DNA from: Mesorhizobium tianshanense
GTDB taxonomy: Bacteria; Pseudomonadota; Alphaproteobacteria; Rhizobiales; Rhizobiaceae
DNA: 64,000 nucleotides
Direction: 5' to 3'
Assembly (NCBI RefSeq): GCF_007830515.1
Contig: NZ_VLKT01000020.1
Location: forward strand, 58,333 to 122,332
The notes beneath the pieces were generated by a model, which was not told the DNA's origin, did not search any database, and saw nothing but the letters and a program-made list of their open reading frames with translations. Below, in pieces: positions 54,272 through 64,000 of the stretch (positions are counted from its first letter, which is position 1; each line of letters begins with the position of its first letter). A program made the translations under genes and the position numbers.

Positions 54272-56512
54272 TTACCGAGATTCGCCGGCGGTGCTGTCCA
54301 GATATTGCGTCAGCGCACAGACGAGATGGTAGAAGATGCTTGCCGGCACATCGGTCGCCAGCGAGCGGCCACGCTCATCGATCCGGTCTATCCACAGGCC
54401 GAGCGGTGCTGGGTTGATGTGCCAACGGAACAGGCGACCGACACGCGCTTCGATCTCGGGCTTGAGGTCGGGGCCACCTGAACCGTCCAGTGCAATCGCT
54501 GCCTTGATTGCTTCGGCCTGCGGCCAACTGCGCGAGACAAGGTCGAGTGGCAGGCCTTGCCGCGAAACGGCGCCATAGGCGAGGCCAGTGGCGCGATTGA
54601 GGCCGTTGGCAATGGCCGAGGCATAGAGCTTTCTGGCAAAGCCGCTCAATTCGCTCTGGCCGGTGCGCCCTGCGAAGTCGGCCAGCAGCGAGGCCCATTC
54701 AAAATGGTGGCCGGGTTCCGTCCATAGACCTTTTTCGCCCTCCGCCGGCCTCCACTCGGCGTCGAAATATTCGCCTAGCGTCCAGCTTTCTAGATCGAAG
54801 AAATGGCTGCGAAACAAATCGACGATGCGCGCGGCGCGGCGAAGATAGGCGATCTCGCCGGTCGCTTGATGCCAGGCCAGGAAAGCCTCGAGCAGATGCA
54901 TGTGTGGGTTGGAGCGACGTTCGCCCTCGCCGCTCGACGTTTCGAGAAAACCTGTCATGCGGTGATCCTCGAGATGCGCGTCGAGGAACGAAAACGTTTC
55001 TTCGCCAAGCCGCAAGGCGTCGGGATTGCCGACCATATGGGCATGCGCCAGCGCCAGGAGCACGCAGGAATGGTCGTAGGCATCCTCCGCGGCGTCGGCA
55101 ACCGTGCCATCGACGTTAAGCGTGCGCACCCAGCCGCCGTTGTCGGTGCGGCCGTTCCTGTTCATGAATTCGATGCCGTGGCTGATCAACCGGTCGGCAG
55201 GCCCGTCCCAGCCGCGCGCCTTGGCGACAGCGAAGGCGTAGACTTGCCTCGCCATGGTGCGCATGCGCTTCGGCTTCATAAGCGGTGTGGCGTCAAAGCC
55301 GAGTGCCTCATGGAAACCGCCATGGCGCTCATCGACCCCGACCGTGGACCACAGCGGCACCGTCTCTTCAAACAGCCAGTGGTGTACACGGCGCCGCCAA
55401 GCGCCGCTTTCGATCACGCGGTCGTCGGCGGGCGTAAACCTGGTTTCCAGGCGGCCGCTCTTTTCGAGTTGCTCGACGATCTTCTTGACGTTCTGGCTGC
55501 GGTTGACCGGGGCGACGAAGGTAGCATCGGCGGTCGACACGATGGCGACGTCTTTCAAGCCGATGGCCGAGAGCAAGCGACTGTCGCTGCGGATGTAGGA
55601 GTTCTCACAGTCGATGGCGACCACATCGCCGACGATCACGTTGCCCTTTTCGTCGGAGGGACCGACATCGAGCAACGACTGCCAGGAACCGAGATCGTTC
55701 CATCGGAAGCCGGCCGGCACCATGGCGATATCGCCGGCGCGCTCCATGATCGCATAGTCGATCGATGTCGAGGGAATAACGGCGTAGAGCTCCAGAGGCA
55801 TATAGAGACCGGAAAGATCCGAGGTCGCCGCCTGGTAGGCAGTTTCGGTGGACCCCCATATTTCGGGCTCGAAAGCCATGAAGGCGTCACGCATGGCGCT
55901 GGCGCGAAACAGGAAGATGCCGGTGTTCCAGTAGAAGTTATTGGCCGCCAGATAGCTTTGCGCGGTCACGAGGTCCGGTTTTTCGACAAAACGCGAGACA
56001 TCGTAGATGCCATTCTTCTCGCCGGCGACCTCGATATAGCCGTAACCGGTCTCCGGCTGATCAGGCTTGATGCCGAACACCACCAGCCGGCCCGCACGCG
56101 CTGCCGCAGTGCCGTTTTCGACGCTCTGCCAGAATTGCCGTGCGGTCGCGATCTCATGATCAGATGGCACCACCAGTACGAGGCTGTCGCCATATTCTGA
56201 CAAGGTGCGTAGGGTCGCCAAGGCAACGGCGGCAGCGGTGTTGCGTCCGGTCGGCTCGAACAAGGGGCCGCCGCCCGAAAGATCGAGTCCGGCGAGATCG
56301 GCGTGGATGCGGTCAGCGTGCCGCTCCGAAGCAATCAAGAAGACCGGGGTTTCACCATCCGGCCGCGCCGTCAGCCGATGCAGCGTCTTAACCAGCATCG
56401 AGCCATCGCCTGAAAAGTCATGGAACTGCTTGGGATTATCCTCGCGCGACAGCGGCCACAGCCGTGAGCCAATGCCACCACTCATAACAAAACTGACGAT
56501 CCGCTCGGTCAT
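54272..56512 (-). CDS. Mannose-1-phosphate guanylyltransferase fused to AGE-family sugar isomerase
   Basis: A two-domain enzyme of 746 residues. Residues 1 to about 350 are a ManC-type guanylyltransferase (SFVMSGGIGSRLWPLSREDN at 7-26, VVPSDHEIATARQFW, FVEKPDLVTAQSYLAANNFY with NTGIFLFRA). Residues ~365-740 are an (alpha/alpha)6-barrel AGE/mannose-isomerase domain (VDERHGGFHEALGFD, MARQVYAFAVAKARGWDG, TEPGHHFEWASLLADFA, SRSWPQAEAIKAAIAL). The usual partner of ManC is a cupin-type phosphomannose isomerase; here an AGE barrel takes that place. It would supply GDP-mannose for gmd. MTERIVSF at 56512 is taken as the start; a GTG four codons earlier is possible. Confidence 0.9.
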   Translation of the reverse strand: MTERIVSFVMSGGIGSRLWPLSREDNPKQFHDFSGDGSMLVKTLHRLTARPDGETPVFLIASERHADRIHADLAGLDLSGGGPLFEPTGRNTAAAVALATLRTLSEYGDSLVLVVPSDHEIATARQFWQSVENGTAAARAGRLVVFGIKPDQPETGYGYIEVAGEKNGIYDVSRFVEKPDLVTAQSYLAANNFYWNTGIFLFRASAMRDAFMAFEPEIWGSTETAYQAATSDLSGLYMPLELYAVIPSTSIDYAIMERAGDIAMVPAGFRWNDLGSWQSLLDVGPSDEKGNVIVGDVVAIDCENSYIRSDSRLLSAIGLKDVAIVSTADATFVAPVNRSQNVKKIVEQLEKSGRLETRFTPADDRVIESGAWRRRVHHWLFEETVPLWSTVGVDERHGGFHEALGFDATPLMKPKRMRTMARQVYAFAVAKARGWDGPADRLISHGIEFMNRNGRTDNGGWVRTLNVDGTVADAAEDAYDHSCVLLALAHAHMVGNPDALRLGEETFSFLDAHLEDHRMTGFLETSSGEGERRSNPHMHLLEAFLAWHQATGEIAYLRRAARIVDLFRSHFFDLESWTLGEYFDAEWRPAEGEKGLWTEPGHHFEWASLLADFAGRTGQSELSGFARKLYASAIANGLNRATGLAYGAVSRQGLPLDLVSRSWPQAEAIKAAIALDGSGGPDLKPEIEARVGRLFRWHINPAPLGLWIDRIDERGRSLATDVPASIFYHLVCALTQYLDSTAGESR

Positions 56513-56946
56513 TAGATCTCGCACTCAAAAGGTCTGGAATGCCGACTTCAATGCTGCGCAGCACGCATCGACGCTACGTCTGTCAGCACCATTCCCCAAT
56601 GCAAGCTCCTTTTTGCCAGATGACGCCAGCATAAAACCTAAGGCGCCATTTCCGCAACGATCCCCACGATGTAGACCGCGGTCAACGCGGTCACGCTTTT
56701 AATACTTTCAATCTCAAACAATGCAAGGAGTGCTACCGGGATCAAGAGCACGGGCCCAAGTTGGCTGGCGGAAGTCCGAGTGCTCGACCCAAAAGGGACG
56801 AAGCGTCCTCGATTCCGGCAAGAACGGCATCGGCCGCAGATTTCCGGTGGTCGCCTTCTATCCCGGCCGATGCCGTGATTGAATTTACGCCAGGCACAGC
56901 ATTCGGCGGTCGAGTTTGGCCTGGCGGAGGCGTTGCTGAATGCCGG

Positions 56947-57048
56947 GTGACCTTCAACCTACGCGACTTCGGCAAGGTGGCCGAGCGCTTCGGTATCATA
57001 GTCCTGTCGCCGGGTGAGGCGCTGAGACGATTGGAGAGAAAGACATGA
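56947..57048 (+). pseudogene. PIN-domain toxin remnant
   Basis: The last 33 codons before the antitoxin read VTFNLRDFGKVAERFGIIVL then SPGEALRRLE, the C-terminal end of a PIN-family (PRK-type) toxin. The open frame continues upstream to 56761 but does not look like a PIN domain. A different frame just upstream reads GLAEALLNAG before a stop, which could be the preceding helix. The N-terminal acidic residues are missing. The stop overlaps the next gene's ATG (ATGA), the usual toxin-antitoxin coupling. Confidence 0.65.
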
Positions 57049-57296
57049 GGAGAAGCAATTTCGCACTGCGGCTTCAGCTCTCGCTTCTCGATGAGGCGCG
57101 CAAGGTGGCGGAGAGCGAAGGCGTGCCGCTCAACCAGTTTATTAATGTGGCAGTCGCTGAGAAGCTTTCGGCGCTGCGCACGGAGAGCTACTTTCATGAA
57201 CGCGCTGCCCGCGCCGACATCCCCAAGGCGCTGGACATCCTGAAGCGGGCCGGCAATGGGAAGGCGCCGATCAAGGGCGACGAACTGCCGGAGTAA
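57045..57296 (+). CDS. Ribbon-helix-helix (HicB-like) antitoxin of a PIN module
   Basis: A protein of 83 residues starting MRRSNFALRLQLSLLDEARK and continuing VPLNQFINVAVAEKLSALRT, the RHH/HicB-like pattern of antitoxins placed after PIN toxins. A charged C-terminal tail (ESYFHERAARADIPKALDIL) would bind the toxin. GGAGAG about 6 nt before the ATG. Order is toxin then antitoxin, the reverse of vapBC. The toxin is decayed, so this is a second orphan antitoxin in the window. Confidence 0.8.
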   Translation: MRRSNFALRLQLSLLDEARKVAESEGVPLNQFINVAVAEKLSALRTESYFHERAARADIPKALDILKRAGNGKAPIKGDELPE

Positions 57297-57490
57297 CGCA
57301 TCCTGAGGGGTGGAGCGGTATCGCTCGTACCGGAGCCTTGCCCGCGTCCGAAGCGTCCGCCGGGCCGAAAGCTGCCGGTCAAGACTGGCGCGGCACGCGC
57401 CACAGTGATGCGGCTCTGGCCTTGACGGGCTGGCTTCGACCCGGCGTGCTCTCGACGAGCAGGCAGTTCCCTCGCCAGACATAATCTCCC
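57297..57490. other. Gap between the antitoxin and the Tat-signal ORF
   Basis: About 190 bp between convergent genes. No gene or clear terminator was seen. Confidence 0.3.
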
Positions 57491-57895
57491 CTATCGGGAA
57501 CTGCCTGGATGAGCCTTCCCGGACGCTGCTTCCGCTTCGGAATCAGGCGAACTCGCTTGAAGATGGGCGAATACCCGAAACCAGAATCGGAATTCCTGTG
57601 TCCGCCCGTCGCAACGCGCCGAGAAGGCGCACCAGGCGATTGCGGTTGCGGCTGTCTTTCCCCAAAAGGCTTTCGCTGCCTCTGCAGCTTCCGGCACGGT
57701 CCATTTCTCCAGGGCGGCATCGCGGTTGAAGGCGTCCAGCAGATCGGGATCGCTCGCCGCCGGATGGTGAGATGCCGCAAGAGCGTCCGGCGTTGCCAAC
57801 TCCCTGCCAGTTGAAGGGTGACGGGAGGCAGACGCTTCGCTGCAAGTTGAGGGCTTCTCTGCTGAAGCCGGAAGTGGGGTTGGACGGATATTCAT
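57491..57895 (-). CDS. Unknown protein, C-terminal part of a fused reading frame
   Basis: A segment of 134 residues starting MNIRPTPLPASAEKPSTCSE, low complexity at first, then a folded-looking block DPDLLDAFNRDAALEKWTVP and EAAKAFWGKTAATAIAWCAF with RTQEFRFWFRVFAHL. It is in the same frame as the Tat-signal ORF upstream, with no stop between. GGAGG lies 7 nt before the ATG at 57895, so it probably has its own start, either as an overlapping product or as a once-separate gene. I do not recognise the family. Confidence 0.5.
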   Translation of the reverse strand: MNIRPTPLPASAEKPSTCSEASASRHPSTGRELATPDALAASHHPAASDPDLLDAFNRDAALEKWTVPEAAEAAKAFWGKTAATAIAWCAFSARCDGRTQEFRFWFRVFAHLQASSPDSEAEAASGKAHPGSSR

Positions 57896-58633
57896 GTCTC
57901 GCCTCCTTCCTCGTCTTTTAGGCGCGGAAACAGCAGCCGGCCCGCCGCGGGCGGAGCTCTGGACGGCGCTCGCCGTGAAAGACTGTTCCGGCATCATCTG
58001 CTGGGCGATGCGCACCAGATCGCTGAGCGCCGAGCGGATTTGCGGCCAGGGGAACTCGGAACATTCCTCCCAGGCCTCGCCCTCGCGCAACACGGCATCG
58101 AGCTTGCCTGCGACACCGGCGAGAGTCGTGGCGGAGGTGGCTGAGAACGCTTCCAGCAGATCCTGTGCCCGCTCGCCGGCTTCGCGCTCGGCCCTGAGGA
58201 CGGCGGAATAACCAGTCTCCTCGGCAGCCGCATCCCAGCGTGCGTGATGCGCCGCGAATTCGGCTTCGGCCGTCTCGCGGAGTGCCGCCATGTCCGGCCC
58301 TTTGCCGAGCACTTCATTGAGCGCCTCGATCGAGTGAACGGTCACCTCCTCACTCTCGGGCAGGCGGACGGTCGCACAGGGAAAGCCGACGCTCTCGACA
58401 AGCCTCGTCTCCAGGCGCTGCTGCCTGAGGCAAAGCCGCTCGGTCAGCTTGTGGGCTGTCTCCCATTCCCGCCAAAGCGCAAGCGCTGGGTCGGGGGGTA
58501 TACTCGTTGCCGCTGGGTTGCCGGCAAGCGCACTTTTCTCAAACGCCAAAGCGGTGGACGTGATCATCCCTCCCGCAAGCACTCGCCTGCGAGTGACGAA
58601 AGGCAGAGTCATGCTATTGTCGGAATCACCCAT
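57896..58633 (-). CDS. Unknown protein with twin-arginine signal (reads through into the next ORF)
   Basis: The full frame (57491-58633) is 380 residues; this part is about 246. The N-terminus MTLPFVTRRRVLAGGMITST is a Tat-type signal (RRxVL followed by a hydrophobic stretch). The mature region is helical and acidic: PALALWREWETAHKLTERLC, SIEALNEVLGKGPDMAALRE and EGEAWEECSEFPWPQIRSAL. It ends basic (KRRGRRRD) just before an internal ATG with its own ribosome-binding site. I recall similar unnamed proteins in Mesorhizobium accessory regions but no function. The ATG at 58633 has GGAGC about 7 nt upstream. Divergent from the Xre gene. Confidence 0.6.
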
Positions 58634-58729
58634 GATCCGAGCTCCAATCAGCTTAGATTGTGGTCAGGCCGGACGGGATGGTGCAAACATCCTGTTCGGC
58701 CGCGAACATTCTCGCAGCGTATAGCCTTT

Positions 58730-58748
58730 GATAATTTGACCAATTATC
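58730..58748. promoter_or_regulatory. Inverted repeat between the divergent Tat-signal and Xre genes
   Basis: GATAATT-TGACC-AATTATC is a perfect 7-bp inverted repeat with a 5-bp spacer. It is 30 bp before the proposed Xre start and 97 bp before the divergent gene. The position fits autoregulation by the Xre protein. Confidence 0.45.
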
Positions 58749-58777
58749 CGCGCCATGTCAACCTTAGGGACAAACAT

Positions 58778-59032
58778 TTGACTTATAGTAAAATTTCTGC
58801 CGCGCAGTGTCGAGGTGCTCGCGCGATGCTGGGAATGAGTCAGAGCGAGCTGGCGGACGCCGCCAAGGTATCACGACCCACCGTAGTTGATTTTGAGCGA
58901 GGCGCCCGGGTCCCACATCCGAACAATAAGGCAGCGATCCGCAAAGCATTGGAGGCTGCCGGTGTCGAATTCATCCCAGAAAATGGCGGTGGCCCTGGAG
59001 TGCGCCTTGCCCGGCGAACCGACAGCAAATGA
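58778..59032 (+). CDS. Xre-family helix-turn-helix regulator
   Basis: A small DNA-binding protein of 84 residues made of one HTH_3 domain: ISAAQCRGARAMLGMSQSEL, ADAAKVSRPTVVDFERGARV and KALEAAGVEFIPENGGGPGV, a common rhizobial subtype that often ends GxGVRL. I chose the TTG at 58778 because AGGGA lies about 8 nt upstream and the domain starts at once; the ATG at 58826 would cut the first helix. It is divergent from the Tat-signal ORF, with a palindrome between. AT-richer start than the backbone. Confidence 0.75.
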   Translation: MTYSKISAAQCRGARAMLGMSQSELADAAKVSRPTVVDFERGARVPHPNNKAAIRKALEAAGVEFIPENGGGPGVRLARRTDSK

Positions 59033-59190
59033 TCATCACAGCACAACAGGCAACTTTGACCCGGTTCCATCCTTTAAGCGCGGATTTCCTCCCCGGATAG
59101 CCGACGTGGAGCGCAACCAGCGGTCAAATCCCGAAGAAGTTGACCTTCCCCGATCCACGGCCCCACACCGACATCGGGCCCGACCGACGC

Positions 59191-61869
<2,679 letters not shown>

Positions 61870-62077
61870 GCTTGCTCCCCGGTTGCAGGAGATTGAAAAG
61901 ATTGACGAAGCCGAAGTTTCGCCGCGTCCACCCCGAGCGATATGATGCTGCAGTGCGAAAGGCAAGGCGTCGACAGAGCCAGCCGGCTTCTACAATCGAT
62001 TAAGAAAAAGCGATGCCAAAAAGACTTGCGGCTCGGCGACCACCGGAATAGAACACAACAAGAACAAGGGTAGCGCC

Positions 62078-62422
62078 ATGAGACTGACCGGAAAACTCGA
62101 TTATCTGGAAATGCCGGCAACCGGCGGAACGCTGGACAGGCTGAAGGCTTTCTACAGCGCTGCCTTTTCATGGTCGTTCACCGACTATGGCCCGACCTAT
62201 TCGGCCTTTTCGGAAGGTCTTGACGGAGGCTTCCAAGCCGATGCTGACGAAGCGCCCGCCAAGCCGCTTCCCGTGCTTTATTCGAAGGATCTGGAGGAAA
62301 CCCTGGACGCCGTCGAAAATGCCGGCGGCACGATCGTCAAGCCGATCTTCTCGTTCCCCGGCGGCAGGCGGTTTCATTTCGTCGATCCGGCCGGTAACGA
62401 AATGGCCGTCTGGGGTGAATAA
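62078..62422 (+). CDS. VOC (glyoxalase/bleomycin-resistance fold) protein
   Basis: A protein of 114 residues of the vicinal-oxygen-chelate superfamily, two beta-alpha-beta3 units: LDYLEMPATGGTLDRLKAFY then SWSFTDYGPTYSAF, and LPVLYSKDLEETLDAVENAG then FSFPGGRRFHFVDPAGNEMA with the closing FxDPxGNxxxxW pattern. The substrate cannot be told. GGGTAGCGCC precedes the ATG. It is divergent from ppdK with a 208-bp gap. Confidence 0.87.
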   Translation: MRLTGKLDYLEMPATGGTLDRLKAFYSAAFSWSFTDYGPTYSAFSEGLDGGFQADADEAPAKPLPVLYSKDLEETLDAVENAGGTIVKPIFSFPGGRRFHFVDPAGNEMAVWGE

Positions 62423-62564
62423 ACAACACAGTCCGCATCCGATCCGATAATTGCGGAGCGAAACTCTCGCCGTCGGGTTAGTTGCTCATACTCGCCATTC
62501 TCGGCATTGAGCTTTCCGTCGGCTCGTCTTATAAGGCCGCGCGCAGCGGGCACGTTCCGGCTGT

Positions 62565-62639
62565 TGGGGCGTAGCCAAGTGGTAAGGCATCGGTTTTTGG
62601 TACCGACAATCCCAGGTTCGAATCCTGGCGCCCCAGCCA
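62565..62639 (+). tRNA. trnQ: tRNA-Gln (anticodon TTG), CCA encoded
   Basis: A full cloverleaf is readable. Acceptor TGGGGCG pairs with CGCCCCA, the anticodon stem TCGGT/ACCGA encloses loop TTTTGGT with anticodon TTG (glutamine, CAA codons), and the T-arm is CCAGG-TTCGAAT-CCTGG. The discriminator is G, and CCA is encoded at 62637-62639. It is at the border between backbone genes and the nucleotidyltransferase/IS3 accessory segment. Confidence 0.96.
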
Positions 62640-62855
62640 ATTCTCAATGACGGCATCCACGTACAGCCATGCGGCGATCGACCGCCTGCGAGCGTCCGAC
62701 CTTCACGTAAAGGCGGCCGGCAAGGCTGTTGTCCAACTCAGTGATGAAATGAAATAGACGGTAATTGTAGCGTTCGGGATATTCAGCCATGCACTTCAAA
62801 CCGCTGCACTCCCAAGGGATAAATTGCTAGCGAGGAACGGCAGCAGCGCGGTCAC

Positions 62856-63649
62856 CTACCCTCTCAAGCCAAGTGCACGGAGCCACGCAGCGACCTGACC
62901 AAATGCATCCTGCTGCCATTGATCGGCACTGCGATCACCAAGAATTTGTGTGTCCTGCACGAACTGGCGGACGCTGGTGGGGCCGAAACTGTCAACCGCC
63001 TCGAACTTGCCAGCAATAAACCTGAACCCCTCTTTGCCTTCCTTGTGAGCGAGAACCGGCTCGCAATCCGCAGCAAGGGCTTCAGGGCCACCTGGATAGT
63101 TTCGAACGCAGTAATAGATATCGTACGCATCCTTCCTCTTCAGGCGGTTCTCGATTGCATAGCCCTTCATTGCGAGGAGGGCGGGGATCGATGCGACGGC
63201 GATGTTGACGTGGTTTGCGCCTCCATCCGGCATTTCGCCCGAAATCGCAACGAGGTTGTAGAAGCGCAGCCCCAATTCGGCCCCGATGCACGCTGCACGG
63301 CAAAATGCTCGATCAGCGGTGGCTTGTTCCTTGTGAAGACGGCATCGAAAGGACGCAAAAAGTCGACAACCACATCGATCGGACCTCCACCATCATCGAC
63401 AGGTACTGTCCGAACAAGCTGGAACAAACGATGGTCGCCCCGCTGCTCATATCCATTTCCCATGAGCGCCTCGACAAGTCGGGCGTATTCGCCATCTCCC
63501 AGTGCATCGGTATCGAGGCCCAGATCGACATCGAGAGTTCCTACATGCGGCATTTCTTCGTTTTCTAGGAGGAGCCAAGGCACCGCGCCGCCAATCACGG
63601 CGAACTTGCCTTTGAAGCTGCCGAGTATCTGGCCAATTTCCAGCAGAAG
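62856..63649 (-). pseudogene. AbiEii-like nucleotidyltransferase, frameshifted and 5'-truncated by an IS
   Basis: The frame from the IS junction reads LLLEIGQILGSFKGKFAVIG then GTLDVDLGLDTDALGDGEYA (nucleotidyltransferase GGA...DxD type signature). Near 63280-63310 the frame changes, and the rest continues IGAELGLRFYNLVAISGEMP, MKGYAIENRLKRKDAYDIYY and FVQDTQILGDRSADQWQQDA to the stop at 62856. The 5' end is cut where the IS3 left end begins (TGAACCGCGCC at 63650), so the start codon and any upstream antitoxin partner are gone. The family resembles nucleotidyltransferase toxins of AbiE-type modules. Inactive as read. Confidence 0.72.
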
Positions 63650-64000
63650 TGAACCGCGCCGGGTTGATCGGAGGCTCCAACTCCTGAGAAGGTGGAGCCA
63701 TGACAAGCAAGACGACCAACAAGTTCTCTCCCGAGGTCCGAGCCCGTGCGGTGCGGCTGGTTCTGGATCACGAAGGCGAGCATGCCTCGCGGTGGGCGGC
63801 GGTGTCGTCGATCGCCGCCAAGATCGGCTGCACGGCGCAGACGCTGCATGAGTGGGTGAAGAAGGCCGAGCGCGACAGTGGCGTGCGAGCCGGTGTGCCT
63901 ACGGATGTGGCGACGAAACTCAAGGCTTTGGAACGCGAGAACCGCGAGCTTCGCCAGGCCAACGAGATCCTTCGCAAGGCTTCCGCGTATTTTGCCCAGG
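63650..64000 (+). mobile_element. IS3-family insertion sequence, left part (continues past the window)
   Basis: The left end TGAACCGCGCCGGGTTGATC at 63650 interrupts the nucleotidyltransferase gene. OrfA begins 50 bp inside. The element runs past the right edge, so its right end and target duplication cannot be checked here. The start is the point where the pseudogene's coding sequence stops. Confidence 0.75.
63700..64000 (+). CDS. IS3-family transposase OrfA (partial)
   Basis: About 100 codons from ATG 63700. MTSKTTNKFSPEVRARAVRL then ASRWAAVSSIAAKIGCTAQT with LHEWVKKAERDSGVRAGV is the HTH_Tnp_1 helix-turn-helix, followed by the leucine-zipper region VATKLKALERENRELRQANE and ILRKASAYFAQ, typical of OrfA just before the OrfA/OrfB frameshift window. 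The window ends before the stop. GGTGGAG precedes the ATG. Confidence 0.9.
   Translation, partial: MTSKTTNKFSPEVRARAVRLVLDHEGEHASRWAAVSSIAAKIGCTAQTLHEWVKKAERDSGVRAGVPTDVATKLKALERENRELRQANEILRKASAYFAQ

Noticed and set aside
54803..56200. 465-codon open frame antisense to the GMP-AGE fusion
   Set aside because: Mirror of a real gene; no motif or ribosome-binding site.
56639..56800. Hydrophobic minus-strand stretch ending VTALTAVYIVGIVAEMAP
   Set aside because: Looks like a membrane-segment tail but has no start, no upstream domain and mixed codon use; could be a remnant, too little to call.

Overview
The window looks like chromosome of a Mesorhizobium-type alphaproteobacterium (Rhizobiales). 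The evidence is a GC-rich backbone, a glgPBCA glycogen operon, an frc-type fructose ABC locus closely resembling that of Sinorhizobium, a fused CysN/CysC, pyruvate phosphate dikinase, and ExoP/Wzc-type polysaccharide genes. The assignment comes from gene content and remembered family sequences, not from a database search.

Layout. (1) 1-6.8 kb, minus strand: glgP-glgB-glgC-glgA, with glgA running off the left edge. (2) 6.9-12.5 kb: fructose uptake genes frcB-frcC-frcA on the minus strand, divergent from a ROK regulator, a 59-codon coupled ORF and a PfkB fructokinase. A perfect 13-bp inverted repeat lies between the two arms. (3) 12.7-16.3 kb: a DegT/DnrJ-type aminotransferase, then a small accessory patch holding a short-chain dehydrogenase remnant, an intact VapB-like antitoxin with a decayed vapC, and a Fic protein with an autoinhibitory motif. 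(4) 16.5-20.1 kb: sulfate activation, cysD-cysNC-cysQ. (5) 20.4-28.1 kb, minus strand: an rmlB 3' fragment, then a compact export unit whose transcription order is PHP-type tyrosine phosphatase, Wza-like lipoprotein, Wzc-like tyrosine autokinase, TPR membrane protein and O-antigen ligase/polymerase. A small secreted FecR-like protein is encoded upstream. (6) 28.6-31.3 kb: a chimeric IS3 remnant and a Tat-exported beta-helix (pectate-lyase-fold) protein. (7) 31.5-46.0 kb, minus strand: a long, AT-richer exopolysaccharide operon. It is headed by a NusG/RfaH-like antiterminator and a polyprenyl-phosphate sugar transferase, followed by gmd, glycosyltransferases, two acetyltransferases, two FkbM methyltransferases, Wzx and Wzy. 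(8) 46.5-53.9 kb: housekeeping and unknown genes (bioY, MBL-fold hydrolase, DUF1499, acyl-CoA ligase, DUF427, polysaccharide deacetylase, VanZ-like, SNase-like). (9) 54.3-56.5 kb: a mannose-1-phosphate guanylyltransferase fused to an AGE-family isomerase. (10) 56.9-59.0 kb: small accessory genes (PIN remnant with antitoxin, an apparently fused Tat-signal ORF, an Xre regulator). (11) 59.2-64.0 kb: ppdK, a VOC protein, tRNA-Gln, and a nucleotidyltransferase pseudogene cut by an IS3 element that continues past the right edge.

How the parts fit (inference). The GMP-AGE fusion could make GDP-mannose, Gmd converts it to GDP-4-keto-6-deoxymannose, and the 31.5-46 kb operon would assemble, methylate, acetylate, flip and polymerise a repeat unit. 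The Wzc/Wza/phosphatase unit at 20-27 kb would control chain growth and export. The NusG paralogue at the head of the operon, with a hairpin plus the sequence GCGGTAGC in the leader just after it, suggests operon-specific antitermination. No GDP-fucose synthase is visible here, so the final sugar cannot be named. No rRNA, CRISPR array or replication origin was seen.
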